In this document: positions 1 to 12,100 of the stretch, piece by piece
How the letters are laid out: every line of letters begins with the position of its first letter
Position numbering within the stretch: position 1 is the first letter of the stretch
Origin: Artocarpus heterophyllus
Taxonomy: Eukaryota > Streptophyta > Magnoliopsida > Rosales > Moraceae
Length of the DNA: 64,000 nt
Assembly (NCBI GenBank): GCA_025403435.1
Contig: CM046337.1
Span: forward strand, 1,495,501-1,559,500
Direction of reading: 5' to 3'
Program-made: the position numbers and the translations under genes
Notes under the pieces: model-generated
Database searches by the model: none
What the model was told of the DNA's origin: nothing
The model's input: only the letters and a program-made list of their open reading frames with translations

Positions 1-2164
1 CCAGTTTGACCGACATGTATGGCTTCCTCCGACGGTGTTTGGGCGACACGGCATACTGTTGGACTCAACTCGATGGGAGCTTTCCATAGGTGCAAAAGGT
101 ATCGAAAATGGAGCCTAGATCTTGGACTGAGTTTGAGGAGAGAGAAACTGTAGAGAAAGAAAGTAAAGAGAGAGGGAACCGATTCTATTGGCTAAATTTG
201 AATTTTTTTTTATTTCCTTGTCCATATATTTATAGGCCATGAGACCTTATAGTCTAATTCTATGTAATGTTGGGCAGATCAAATTTGATCTGTAAGCTTG
301 AAATTCTCATAAACATCACTGTACTTTTAAAACTGTAATTATTCTTGCTCTTTAAAAATACTTACACTAATTCTAATTTTCTTGTTGTATCATTGCCGTA
401 TAAACATCTTCATACTGTCATAAAATCATTTTCATAAAATTTATCTATACTGTATGGATTATTCTAACACCATAAACATTGACAGTATTGTCTTTAAAAT
501 CGTTGATTCACTTATTTCACCAATTATATATATATATATTTGCTAAAAATAATACTTTGTATTTAAGAACCTTGGTCAAAAGTTAAAATTTGATTTCTTA
601 ATATTATTTTAAACAATAACTTTGATACATTTGTCTTCAAAACTAGTGATTAGCTATTTTCGCAACTGTGTACATATATACATATATATATATATGTATA
701 TATGTATATGAATTCTGAGGAAGATATTATGTGTTTAAAATTTTGCTCAATGTAAATATATACATATATATATTTATAATTTAAAACATATATTTTTATT
801 AAAAATTTTATATTTTAAGCTTCAAATTTTGTCATAAAAATAATAGTTTATATTTAAAATAGTTTTATAAATTAAATTGACTATCTGTACGTCAATTTAA
901 TTCAATTTATGAACTTAGTATTATTTCAAACTTTATGGTGCAACCCGAACTGTTCCTTGTAAAGAGCCATTTATGGGTCCACATCTTATCAATATATCAA
1001 CGTTTGTGGACCTCATCAACGCTCTTCTTCTTCTTCACTATTATTATGACAACTGCTATTATTATTATTATTATCATTATTACAACAATAATAATAAATC
1101 TTACATAATTATTAAAGTGTATAATAACTAAATATACACATTTAAAACATTGGAGTTCTTGAACTTCCAATGATCCTTATAGCTTTCTTAAAATTCTTAT
1201 CTTACTTTATGATCTCCTTAAATTTTGAGATCAATCTTAGTAAAATCATCATAAATCTTGCATACTTAAACTTGGTGCTCACAATTTTCAAATTATGGTA
1301 TAGAGCTCATGATCACTATTAATCTGGGTTTCTTTTACTGAACTGATATTATATAGGAATTTTTTACATCATCATAGTAAGTTAAAAATTCTACTTTTTG
1401 CCAAATAACATTACCTCTTTGGCTCATGCATGAAATCAATGAATCATAAACTTTTAATTTAGCACATTAATCAATTATTTCAATGAACTATCATAACATT
1501 ACTTTATTATATGTTTCATAAATAAAGCACATAAATTTACGCATTCACAATATTATTTATTTCTAAGGTCTTACAGCTATTAAGACCTTCAAATTTGCGT
1601 GTTAATAAACTCGAAACTTATACTTTCTTAAGTACTTAGCTGAGTAATAAGGAAAAAATCTTCAATTAATCATACTTATTGATTTTTAGATTTTTCTAGT
1701 TACTACAATTACAATATTGTGTTTTGCTATTGGTCAGTCTTGACTATGCCAATAAACTAATGTTGTCATTAAATTCCCTGCCAACACTTACACAAAAGAA
1801 ATTGATATGACCTACGGCAAAAAAATCTTTTTTTTCTACCGCGATATGCTGTTTCACGTGTATGGAGGGAAATGAAAACAAAAGAGTACGCAGCTTTTAA
1901 TTTATGGGAAAATATCAGTACTATGTACACTTAATTATAAATACATATATTATATTCACAAATATATCAGTTAATACATGGTACCAACATATATACAGCA
2001 TATATATTTATATATATATACATATATATTGGTCTCCCTCCTTGATTGAACTAGTACCCCGTATGTACAGAAACATTTGTGGATCCGTCCAGAAGACTAA
2101 AATCCATAGCAAAAAGATACAAATCCCTCGCTATATTTAAGGTCTATCCGGGATAGCTTCTTCT
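1..2164. other. AT-rich intergenic stretch without a recognisable gene
   Basis: No exon, RNA gene or conserved motif is visible here. The first 250 bases are less AT-rich, with a GA-rich patch, and look like the edge of a dispersed repeat that I cannot identify. Around 670-770 there are alternating TA/CATATA tracts able to fold on themselves, and another ATATAC tract lies near 1985-2030. A short open frame at 1904-2140 is low-complexity and is not believed. Confidence 0.5.
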
Positions 2165-2420
2165 TTTATTTTAAAGTAGTAAAAGAAGATAAATATAAGC
2201 TAGGACTTTTTTATCAATGTTTAGATTATGTATGAAAAAGTGCTTTTTAAGTTTAAAAAAGCTTTTAAACATGTTTAGTTACATAAGTCAAAAACCTTTA
2301 TTAGTATAAAAAGTAATATAATGTAAAGATATAATTAAAATTCTTAATTTGTTATTATTAAATACAATGTCAAAATGTAAATAAAAAAAGCTTTTTCTAA
2401 ATACCTTTTACATAAGCACC

Positions 2421-3334
2421 TGTCATGACTCAAGAACGGGGGCCACAACTCAGACAAAAATTAAGAAATTTAATGAACTAATTAACATATTCAGTCGAAA
2501 TCTCATCGATAATAAACTGAAATAATAATCACCACCACGCTTGGGCTTAGAGTCTACCAAGAATCTTACATGGTTTAGTTACAAATTATATAATAAGACC
2601 GACATTAGGATAAGTCGTATAATATATGTATTATACAACAGTTATAGAGTAAAATACTGTTCAAACTCCATGAACATCGAACCCAGTCTCAAACCAGACT
2701 GGTTTTGCCAATCTTGAATCCTAGAGCAACTATAGGCCAAGGGAAAATTTTATTTCTAAGTTGGAATGAGTATTTGTTGGTGGGAATTTGCTTCAAGCAG
2801 CAAGAGAGAGAGACATGCAGCAAGGGAAAAAAGGGGAATGAGTCTTTTGCTAGAAAGTTGAGAGAAAATGAGAGACAGAAAACGTGAAAGAAAAAGAAAG
2901 AGTAGGAAATTTGTGAGGCTTTGTCCGATATGGCTAGGCTCCCTTTTCTTTTCTTTTTCTTTTTTTTTTTTAAAAAAATGGGGAGTGGTCAAAGTAATAT
3001 AAGTGTAAAAAGTGACGGACTTTTGTCAGACCCTTCGAAGTTGAAATTTTTCATCTCAAGACTCGTTCTGATGGGCTTTCACTTGAAGTGCAAAAAGGAC
3101 AGTAATTGTGGCATTATGGTAATTAAAGAAAAAATTAATGGTACGAAGATCAATGAGTAAAACTACTTCAAAATTAATATTTTAAATATAAAACTAGAAT
3201 TTTAAATGACTTTAAAATTAAAATCATGCAAATAAAATTTTTAAAATACATGCTAATGACATTTAATTAATTTTGACACACTAATTAAATTAAAATAATA
3301 TAATTAATATTGTTTAAAATTAGCAGGCGCTACA
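2421..3334 (+). mobile_element. Solo LTR (family C), 914 bp, TSD GCACC
   Basis: The segment begins TGTCATGACTC and ends GGCGCTACA, so it has the TG...CA ends of an LTR. It is flanked on both sides by the identical 5-bp duplication GCACC (2416-2420 and 3335-3339). No primer binding site, polypurine tract or coding domain lies next to it, so it is a solo LTR left by recombination between two LTRs. Inside is a T-rich, A-rich tract near 2950 and a perfect 7-bp-arm hairpin near 2682-2701. The superfamily cannot be told from the LTR alone. The orientation follows the TG end and is formal only. Confidence 0.7.
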
Positions 3335-3394
3335 GCACCATTGGCATGGCTTCTCCTATAAGTGCTTATAAATACCATAAGTTAATTAAAAAAG

Positions 3395-6300
3395 CACTAC
3401 TAGAAATTTGAGATTATACAACCCTCATTTAATGACCTTTTTTCCAAAAACCGCTGTGATAAGAGAAAAAATGCTAGGAGTTATGCTCAAGAAGACAAAA
3501 ATCATCGTGGTAGGAGAGGATGTCTATCACGATAGTTTTCTCCAAAAACGGTCATAGTAAGTAGTAACTTTGCCCAAAGGTTTTTTTTTTTTTTACAAAA
3601 ACCATCATGAAAGGCCGTAACTTTCCACGATGGTTTTTAGAAAAAAAAAAACTGTCATGAAAGATTATTTAAAAGCCATTTTTTTAACTCGACAATTAGA
3701 AACAAATCATAAACTCAGCTCATAAATACACATCCGAACCTTTTGAAACTGTTGTAGTTGTCCCTCTCCGCCTCCATTTTCCTTAATCTCCTACCTAATT
3801 GTAAGTTTTTATTAGAAATTAATAAATTTGCATTGATTTTGTTGTTTATTGATCTATGTTTACTATATTGTGAATGGATATGATTAATTTGTTTTATATA
3901 TATGATTTATGAGTAGAATATGATGGGTATGTGTAATTTGTGCAATTATTTTTAATTGAATTGTTATTTATTATTTTGATTTAGAACTTGCAAAATGGAT
4001 AGGAAATGGATGTGGGATTTTCAATTTCTAAAGAATATATGAATGGTGTGGAAGAGTTCTTAGACTTTGCCAAAACTCATGCCCGTGGTGATAAAATTCA
4101 GTGTCATCGTGTTCAATGTGGAAACCATAGATCTCATTCAATTCCAGTTGTTAGAGGACATTTATTTCAAAATGGAATCATAAGTAGTTACCAAATGTAG
4201 TATTTTCATAGCGAGTCTAAGTTCAATCCAACTTTAGTAAGCAAAAAAAAAAAGAAGCTATTGTGGAAGATAATATGGATGATCACGACAATATGGTTGA
4301 CATGATTAATGATTTGAAAGAACACTTCTTATACTGTATGGATTTATTTGACACAATGATAAATGATGCGGAGACACCAATGTATGAGGTGTGTACTAAT
4401 TTCAACAAATTGTCCACTTTAGTAAGATTATGGAACTCAAAACCATCGGATGGGTGGTCAAATTTTAGTTTCACAAAGCTTTTAGAATTTCTAGAAAGGC
4501 TTCTTCCAGAGGGTAATAAATTACCAACTAGTATGTATGAGGCTAAGAAAACTTTAAGCATTTTAGGAATGGAGTATAAGAAAATTCATGCTTAAGAAAG
4601 TGATTGTGTTCCTTATAGGAACGAGTATGAGGAAGAGAAATATTATCCGGTTTATCAATAATCAAGGTGGAAGAAAGGAAAAGAACTAAAAGATGGTGAG
4701 AATAGAGTACCAACGAAGACATTATAGTACATTCCACCAGTACCACGATATAGGCGTTTATTTGGAAACGCAAAACATATCAAGAATTTGACATGGCATC
4801 ATGACAAACGGGTCAATGATGGTATGCTTAAACATCCGATGGAGTCACTACAATTAAAGAGTTTTGATTCGATCATCCTGAGTTTAGTGTGGATCAAAGA
4901 AATATACATTTCGCTTTGTCGACAAATGGAATAAACCCATACTGTAGCATAAATAGTAGGCATAGCACTTGGCCCATAATACTTGTTAACTACAATCTCT
5001 CTCCAAAAATGTGCATGAAGTGGAAGTTTTTAATATTGTCTTTATTGATTTCGGGTCCTCACTAACCAGAGAATGAAATTGATGTCTACTTGACACCATT
5101 AATCAATGACCTAAAAAACTTGTGGGAAAATGGAATCAAAGTTAGAGATGCTTACCAAAAAGAGACATTCATACTCCGTACATTATTTTTAAAATCTAAG
5201 TTGAGTTGTAAGGTGCTTTCAAATAATTGAGTGTATTGTTTTTCATTGTAGTTTTTTGGCATAATATTGTGAACTTCAAGGCAAAGCACACAATTTTGGC
5301 TTCATATATTTGGCAATTATTTCAAGTGTTACAAGATACCCATAGAGTGATTGCAAAGAGCGTGCCACATCACTCCACCTATTAGCTCAAGCACCAAGGA
5401 GGAAATTATTCTTCGTGCCATACAATGTTGGAGAACATTAGATATTGGCATTTATTTCACCATTAGGAGGACCAAATATATTGGTTTGATCCCCTCGGAT
5501 ACCCACCACGTGATGATTTCATATCACTCACAAGATTGAAATTATCAATTTTTTTATAAAATTAACTATGTTAAGTTTTACATAATTGTATTGTCTATTA
5601 ATTCATCTAATATTGACATATTGTTAGGGCCTTTAACGATTGAAAACTTGAAATGAGAAGCACTATAACATTCCGACCAAACGGAACGCTATATTCCAAA
5701 TGTAAGTGTTCAAGATAATAAGGAAACGTAAAATGTGGTTTTTTTATTCTATGTTTCATGCGAGAAATAATTAATAGTGGTATACAAGCCTTAGTAAAAA
5801 AGGAATTTTATGTACATAGGATATAAATGAAGTTAGAATTGAGTTAGTGCAATTTGTAAATAGGTATGTCATATTTAGATAGAGATAATAAATAAATGAT
5901 TATGCAAAATAGTTCAAATGTAAATGATCTTGTAAATACCTTGTAATTTCAATATATATCATGAAAAGCAGAAATTTAAACAATTTTTTTGTGCAAGACC
6001 AAATTTTCCCTACTGTTTAAGTTAAAAACTGTAGTGGAAACAATACCTTACACGACGATTTTTATAAAAATCGTCGTCTAAGTTTATGGTATACTAAGTT
6101 TCTATGACGGTTTTTAGCTAAAATCGTCATGGAAACATAACTTGTCAAGATGGTTTTTGTAAAAACTGTCATGTAAAATTATCATTTCCACAACGGTTTC
6201 TACAAAAAATGGTCCTAATAGAGGTCCCCCAAAACACCTAAATTTGGCATCTATTTGGATGTTCCACAACTATAAAAAACTGTCGTGAAAACTCAATTTT

Positions 6301-6397
6301 GTACCACGATAGAGGTTTTCATGATGGTTTTTTAACCGTTGTGAAAGTTTTCCATGACGGTTTTAAACTATCGTAGAATGCCTAGTCTGTAGTAGTG
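3395..6397 (+). mobile_element. CACTA (En/Spm-like) DNA transposon, 3.0 kb, TSD AAG
   Basis: The element starts CACTACTAGAAA and ends GTAGTAGTG, the classical CACTA terminal inverted repeat. It is flanked by a perfect 3-bp duplication AAG (3392-3394 and 6398-6400). Both ends carry many copies of a subterminal motif of the form CATGACGGTTTTT and its complement (about 3470-3670 and 6045-6370), as expected of transposase-binding subterminal repeats in this superfamily. The interior holds a broken TNP2-type transposase. At 3.0 kb it is short for an autonomous element and is probably inactive. Confidence 0.85.
3994..5540 (+). pseudogene. Decayed TNP2-like CACTA transposase
   Basis: The first ATG, at 3994, opens a frame resembling the start of the transposase-associated domain of TNP2 proteins. 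A frameshift within about 15 codons moves the match to the frame at 4006-4200, which contains EYMNGVEEFLDFA followed by Cys/His residues typical of that domain. A second block at 4263-4595 contains KLSTLVRLWNSK, a WSNFSFTKLLEFL stretch and MYEAKKTLSILGMEYKKIHA, which fit the next part of TNP2. A stop follows at once. Weaker in-register pieces (WHHDKRV near 4796, HSTWP-like remnants near 4960) run on with many stops to about 5100. A piece at 5351-5539 is uncertain. It is non-functional as read. Confidence 0.7.
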
Positions 6398-7487
6398 AAG
6401 GCCATCCAAATAGAGCCAAAAGTACTTATAAGCCAAAAGTAGCTTAAAAAAGTCATTCTAAATAGGCTCTTAACTCCTTTAACTAATAAACACAATTCTT
6501 GTAGTGATGTATGACAATCGCCTTTAATGGCAACCTAATTACTATACACTAAGAGTGTTCACGGATCGAATTGCATGGGTTAGGTGTCAATCGATAATCG
6601 AATCCCTATATATCAAATTAAAAAAATCATATTTCAAAATCAACTCATGAGACTCCCAATCTGCAAACAACAGATTTTACGTATTAGATTCCAAGGATCC
6701 ACAGATTTAGTCTTTAGATTAAATAAAAAAACTAGAAATAAAAAATATAATATAACATAACATAATCATTAAACTTTCATTGTGTAGTTGTTTATCCATT
6801 TGGGCAATAGAGATTAAGGATTGAATAGTGGGGTTTGGACTTCATTTGGGTTGTGTTTTTATTAATCTAAGTCAAAGTTTCAAAAAAATTGGTGTCGTGG
6901 GGTAAAGTGTAGTTTATTAAATTTTAAATTAGGATAATTACATTGACATTCCTTGTATTTTATCCAAATTATACAAACACGTTCTAAACCAAACTATTCA
7001 TATTGATACCTCCTGACTGTTTAATAAAAATTACACAAAGACTCCCTCTGTTAGTTGTGTGTGAGTTGACTGTTAATTTAGACCGCAAATTTTGTTCAAA
7101 AAGCTAAAATACCCCTTTATCAATTAAAAAATGTTTTTAGTTATTTATATAATTAAATATGATAATTCTACAGTTCTTTGATATTAAAAATAAGTTTAAA
7201 TAATTTGTACATATTTGTAACTATAAATTTCACTCTAATAGAAGATAAAATCATTTTTTTTATGTTTTCCTCTTTTTGAAGATAACAATTATATCTAAAA
7301 AAAACTCAATTGATTTTTACACACTTTTAACTACAATTTTCATTCTCATAAAAAGAATTCTCTTGATATTTTTTCTTGGCAAACTTTCAAAAAATTAAAA
7401 TAAGACTTTTTTTTTTATAAATTTGTATTTTTGAGTATTTAATAATTAACTAGATCTTACCAAATTAGTTAATTATATTGACATATA

Positions 7488-7605
7488 AGGGTAGCCTCGT
7501 TGATTGTTAGCTCCTCTACCCCAAACATATATTGAGAGTTCGAGTCACTCTAAGTCTCATTTGAAAGTGGTCGTATTCTTCCCTCCCCTTGTAAAAAAAA
7601 TGATT
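7488..7605 (+). mobile_element. Possible tRNA-derived SINE fragment
   Basis: TAGCCTCGTTGA at 7492-7503 matches 10 of 12 positions of a polymerase III A box, and AGTTCGAGTCA at 7537-7547 matches 9 of 11 positions of a B box, at normal tRNA-like spacing. An A-rich tract follows near 7590. It does not fold as a true tRNA, so a SINE remnant is the better reading. No flanking duplication was identified. Confidence 0.35.
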
Positions 7606-7974
7606 TTTTTTTATGAGATTCCGCCTATATGTAACTTGGACTTTCCTTTTTCGTTAACTAACGCTCAATATAAGTCCCAATTAATTAATAGGCTACAAAT
7701 ATTGACTTGTATATTTATCTTTTCAGAGTCAAATTCACTAGAGCTTGTCCAAGCTTCCAATTCCAGTTCTCTCATTTTATTTAAATTTGGAAATTTTGTA
7801 AATGACTTGTCTTCTTTCTTTTTTAATATGCCTTAGAATAGAGAAATACGAGTGGTTAGAATATGTTCCATCGCCAATTTGTATATGTTGTTGTATCATC
7901 AAATTCAGTTTTTTAATAACAGATATATTTTCTTTTTTTAGCAAAAACTAACTTACTTTCTTTCAAAAAAAAAA

Positions 7975-8986
7975 GAAACATGTACAACGTAAGAGACTCT
8001 GCTAGGATTTTCTCTTTTTCCCTTGGCAAAAGTGTTTCATCTCTCTTGGGAAGGCCATATGGCCAGAATTCGGTGCCTGTTTTCATATAGTTCTCGAGAG
8101 TCCCGATTCCTTGAGGGTGTGGCCTAAAATCATGGCGTCATTTTCTCCAGTGATGGCTTGGAGTTTAGGGGAATGTTCGTGGCTTGATGGAGGGAGCTTC
8201 ATTGTAGGTAGGCTGGCTTTCTTTCCGGTGGCTATCAATGGAGGCCTAGACACGCGACAGGCAGATCTAGTAGAGAGGAGTCTTCTTGCTCTACGAGCTG
8301 GAGGCTTTGGTCGAGTGTGCACTGGCGTTCCTCAAGCCTCGACGAGAAAATGGAGCCATGATGGTGTCGTTTTCTTGGGTTAGCAAAGGTGGACAATGGA
8401 GATCTGGTTGGGCTCTCCATCAATATTTTGATAGGTTTATGCAGTCTTCGCTCTCACTCGATGATGGTTGGCTTATCACTAGTGTCTTCATCATTGACAA
8501 TTGGGTCTTAGCAATTTGTTTTATGCTTTGTGATCATCAAATAAAATTGGCGTTATTTTTACCGTTGAGAAGTAGTTTATTTTCAGTGTTTTATTGGTTT
8601 GTCTTTGTAATAAGGTGGTCTTCTCACCTCCGGTTTTAGTTTGTTTGTCACTTCTCCTTGTTATTGATGGAAGGTGTGTAGGTATTCGCCTAGACCATAG
8701 TCTAAACTGTGTCATATGTTCTCTCCCCGAGGAGAGTTTGACTTTGGTCGATTAGTTTTTTCCATCGACTGCAGTGGATTTTCGAAATGAGCCTTTGTCA
8801 TACTCTATTGTATGTGTTAAGTTGGGCTTTCTCCTCTGAGTCTCGGTATTTGAATTTAGTCCTCATACTTGATCTATTTTTACTAGTGAATCTAGTTAGT
8901 ATTTAGGGTCAGATTCTTCCATATTCATACAACTATGTTTGTATTTGTATTTGTTTCCCATTTCAAAGGAAAAAAAAAAAAAAAAA
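7975..8986 (+). repeat. LINE-like dispersed repeat, plus-strand copy, ending in poly(A)
   Basis: About 1 kb here matches an inverted copy at about 57,195-58,200. Shared phrases include TTGAGGGTGTGG, TTTTATGCTTTGTG-type strings, GGTGTGTAGG, TTTTTCCATCGA and GTCAGATTCTTCCA, in the same order. The plus copy ends in a run of about 17 A residues at 8970-8986, which points to a retroposed RNA. No reverse transcriptase is recognisable, and the open frames inside are not conserved between the two copies. The class (LINE fragment or retroposed gene) is inferred. Confidence 0.5.
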
Positions 8987-9137
8987 CAAATTTATTTCAC
9001 TTTCTTTTTCTGGGCTGATCTTCCAAATCTATGTTCATTTCTGATTAAAATCACATAATCATATAAGGTACAAATTAAATAGTACTCTCAAGATTTATCC
9101 TCAGAACACAAACCATATGATTAATGTGGCACTAGTT

Positions 9138-12100
9138 TCAAATAGAGATACTGTAAGGAACTCCTTTCCCAGTGTTACCAGGGTCCGAAAATGGCTTCAA
9201 AAGCTGATAAGGCATAATTCCTGCTCCACATCGGTTCTTCAAACTCTTATTGGCATTCCTATCATCAACTATCCCTTCTAGCTCCCCCAGCCTCCCATTG
9301 AATCTCTCGAAAGCGGCCTTTATGACGGGGTCCTCGCCCCACGACGGCTCCATTTCCTTCCCGAGGTACTCCTCGTCGGGCGAGTGCGTCGACAAAATGT
9401 CAAGCACTGCCATCACCGTCGTCGCCTGTATCTGCGAAGGGAAACACTGCAGGAGCGCAAAATCTGGTTTCTCCATGAACTTCTCCCAGAACATCTCGTC
9501 GGCGTCCTCGGTCGGCATGTTGATCCGCGCCACCGTCGGCCTGTTGGGGAAGTATCCAGCGTACGTGTACTGCCCGAAGTTGACGGCAGCGTGGTGGCCG
9601 GAGGTAACCCACGTTATGGTCGTGACGATGTCAATTAGGTCTTGTGGGGTTTTGAGGACAGGCCACCACGGCTCGTCCTTCTTGTCGGCATGGCCGACGG
9701 TTCGGATTTCGGTCCACCAGGCTTGGAGCTCTGTGTCAGACTCGATTTGTGAGGCGTCGGAATAGTAGTGGTTGACGTAGTCGGTGACCCATTGTTTGAT
9801 GCTGTCCCAGAGGATGAGACCGTCAGCGGCAAAAGGGTAGTCTTCAATTGTTAGCCTTACACCATGTGGAGCACTTGGGTCCTCAACAGCCATTCCCCTA
9901 GTGGATGTAGGTAAACAAAATTAACTAAGAACAACTTGGATAACTAAAGGCTAATGCATGCTAATAATTCTAAGTTTTGTTGGATGTACTTATGAAAGAT
10001 ATAAGTTTAAAAATTTCGATAATCGAATGATAATATTACAGTATTATTAAGTGGAAAAGTGTATTTTGTGCTACAATTGACATGAAAGGTATCATATCCT
10101 AAATTTCACATTAAATGATTACATACATTGGAAAATAATTGCTAAAACTAAATGCCAAATATTTTAGTTAAATGCAATACTAAAAACGTACCATATGTCA
10201 TAATCTCCAACACACAAATTTTTAACTCACAGGTATCTATATATCGTTGTTGTAATAATTTTTTATAAAATTATTACCTACTGATGAGGTCAGCAGGTAA
10301 TCCTTCCTGGTCAAATCGCCACAACTTGTCATAGGCATCGGAACAAAGTTCCATGGAGTATTTGGCAGGCGAGAATGAGGATTCAATGACGCCGCCGGCG
10401 TTGATTAGTGCTTCACGAGCAAGTGCATTAATCTCCATTGTGTACCTGAAATGCGGGTGTAGCAATCTATAGATTGGGTGCATCGCACTTAGTTGTCTAT
10501 TTGTTGCGATTATATACGGCTCAGTGGCACAATGAGTTCTTAGCCTACAAAAACAACAAGAAGATTTATATTACTTTTTTAAAAAAAAAAGGTTCGGGCA
10601 AGGAACGCGAGTAGTTAGCATATACCCTCTAGATATTACTAAAAGGACTTTGGATGCTAATAAAAATGTTCGCTAAAGATCCTACCCTTTGTTATTGAGC
10701 TCATTTCCTCAATCCCACCAAATATATTAGCAATAAAGGAACATAAGATGCAGTTCAAGACACTTTAAATAAAGTATTAATTAAAATGACAAGTGCAAAC
10801 CTTCAAATTTAACACTCTAAAAAAGACTAACCATAGATCTGTCACAATAACCCGTTACCACTACGCCACCCACTCGTTGGAATAAAAACTTACTTAATAA
10901 ATACATAATAATAAGATAAATGAGATGAAATATACGTACCAATGACTAACAAGTTGGTGAAAACCAGAATCATGGGCAAGGACATGAGCTTTTGCAAGTC
11001 TCCAAAGCCAGAGACCGGTGGCGTGCCAACAAGGCGTAAAGACTTCCTTCCATTGTGGCTTTCCGTCCGCCGGTGGTCGGGTCAACTCAATGGCCAACGG
11101 CCTCAACGTTCCGTCAATCGTTAAGTAAAAGATCGTCCGTGATCCGTACAATGTCGTTCCTTCTATCTCTCTTACTTTGTTTACATATGGTAGTAGTAAA
11201 TCATGGTAATCTAAGATGAACAGCTTCTTTTGTCTTATGGCCTGCATATGTAAAAATAATATGTATAATTTAAAAATAATATAAGTGAAAAATTCGATCT
11301 ATATATTGATTAAAATATCACCAAATAATTGGTTAATAGTTCTCAGTTTAGCACCTCATCAAGAGTTGTAAAACCTCTGATCTCTCTCTCAATCAGTTCT
11401 GTGGTAATTTTTGATTCCGGCGGTCCATAGATCGCGGGATCAAGTTTACTCTTCAGTGGCCATTCCTGTGTAGTAAATTCTCCAAGTAAGTCCTTATACT
11501 ATATTTATTGAGTAATTTTGCAAGTTATAACTTATAAATCAATTTTTATTTACCCAGAAAAAGAAAAAAATTACCAAAAAACTTTTAAATCAATTTTTTT
11601 TAATGCCAATTGATGAGATGTAACACACACACACACATATATATTATATGCCCTTTGTTTGGCAGTTTGAACTCAGTTCAAGTTTTTTCTCTCATAAGAA
11701 ATTCAAATTTCTGATGAAACCCCTCTATTCAAACTTCGAACCAAACGAGGCATGTAATAGATACATATTTGTTACATTTTGATTTGTGGATATGTTTTGT
11801 ATTAAATTGAACATACCGTGACTAATTGAATGCTACATGGGTTGAGACCTGCAAGAGTCTGCCTGCCAAATTCCGAATCCCTAAACCAAAAGAATTTGTC
11901 TCCTGATAAACATAAACACAAAAAAAAAAAAAAAAAAAAAAAAAAGAAAGGTTAGACCATCAAAAGCAGTCACAGACAAAAATCAATATTATAAAATTAT
12001 TATTATTATTATTATTAGGTTTCCTTACTTTGCATTGTTTCTGGGATCTCAAATTGCAAAATGTCATCAGCGTCGGAGACGGCCTTAATTAATCTAGGGA

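Larger units (their letters stand above)
2165..6460. repeat. Old AT-rich repeat interrupted by a solo LTR and a CACTA element
   Basis: The pieces at 2165-2420, 3335-3394 and 6401-6460 share a style: poly-purine stretches and repeated phrases such as AAAGTGCTT and AAGTACTTATAAGC. They read as one continuous older repeat once the solo LTR (2421-3334) and the CACTA element (3395-6397) are mentally removed together with their target duplications. This is an inference from phrase similarity; the older family is not identified. Confidence 0.35.
6401..9137. other. Intergenic stretch downstream of LOX copy 1, repeat-derived
   Basis: No host exon is seen. The stretch holds a tRNA-like SINE head near 7490, a LINE-like repeat with a poly(A) end at about 7975-8986, and AT-rich filler. 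The last 130 bases before 9138 would be the 3' untranslated region of the minus-strand lipoxygenase. Open frames at 8083-8639 lie inside the repeat and overlap on both strands, so they are not counted as genes. Confidence 0.45.

Noticed and set aside
8083..8639. Overlapping open frames near 8.1-8.6 kb
   Set aside because: They lie inside a dispersed repeat, occur on both strands and are not conserved in the inverted copy at 57-58 kb.
10820..10885. tRNA-like A box (TGGCGTAGTGGT) on the minus strand in a LOX intron
   Set aside because: No convincing B box at the right spacing and no cloverleaf; too weak to call a SINE or tRNA.
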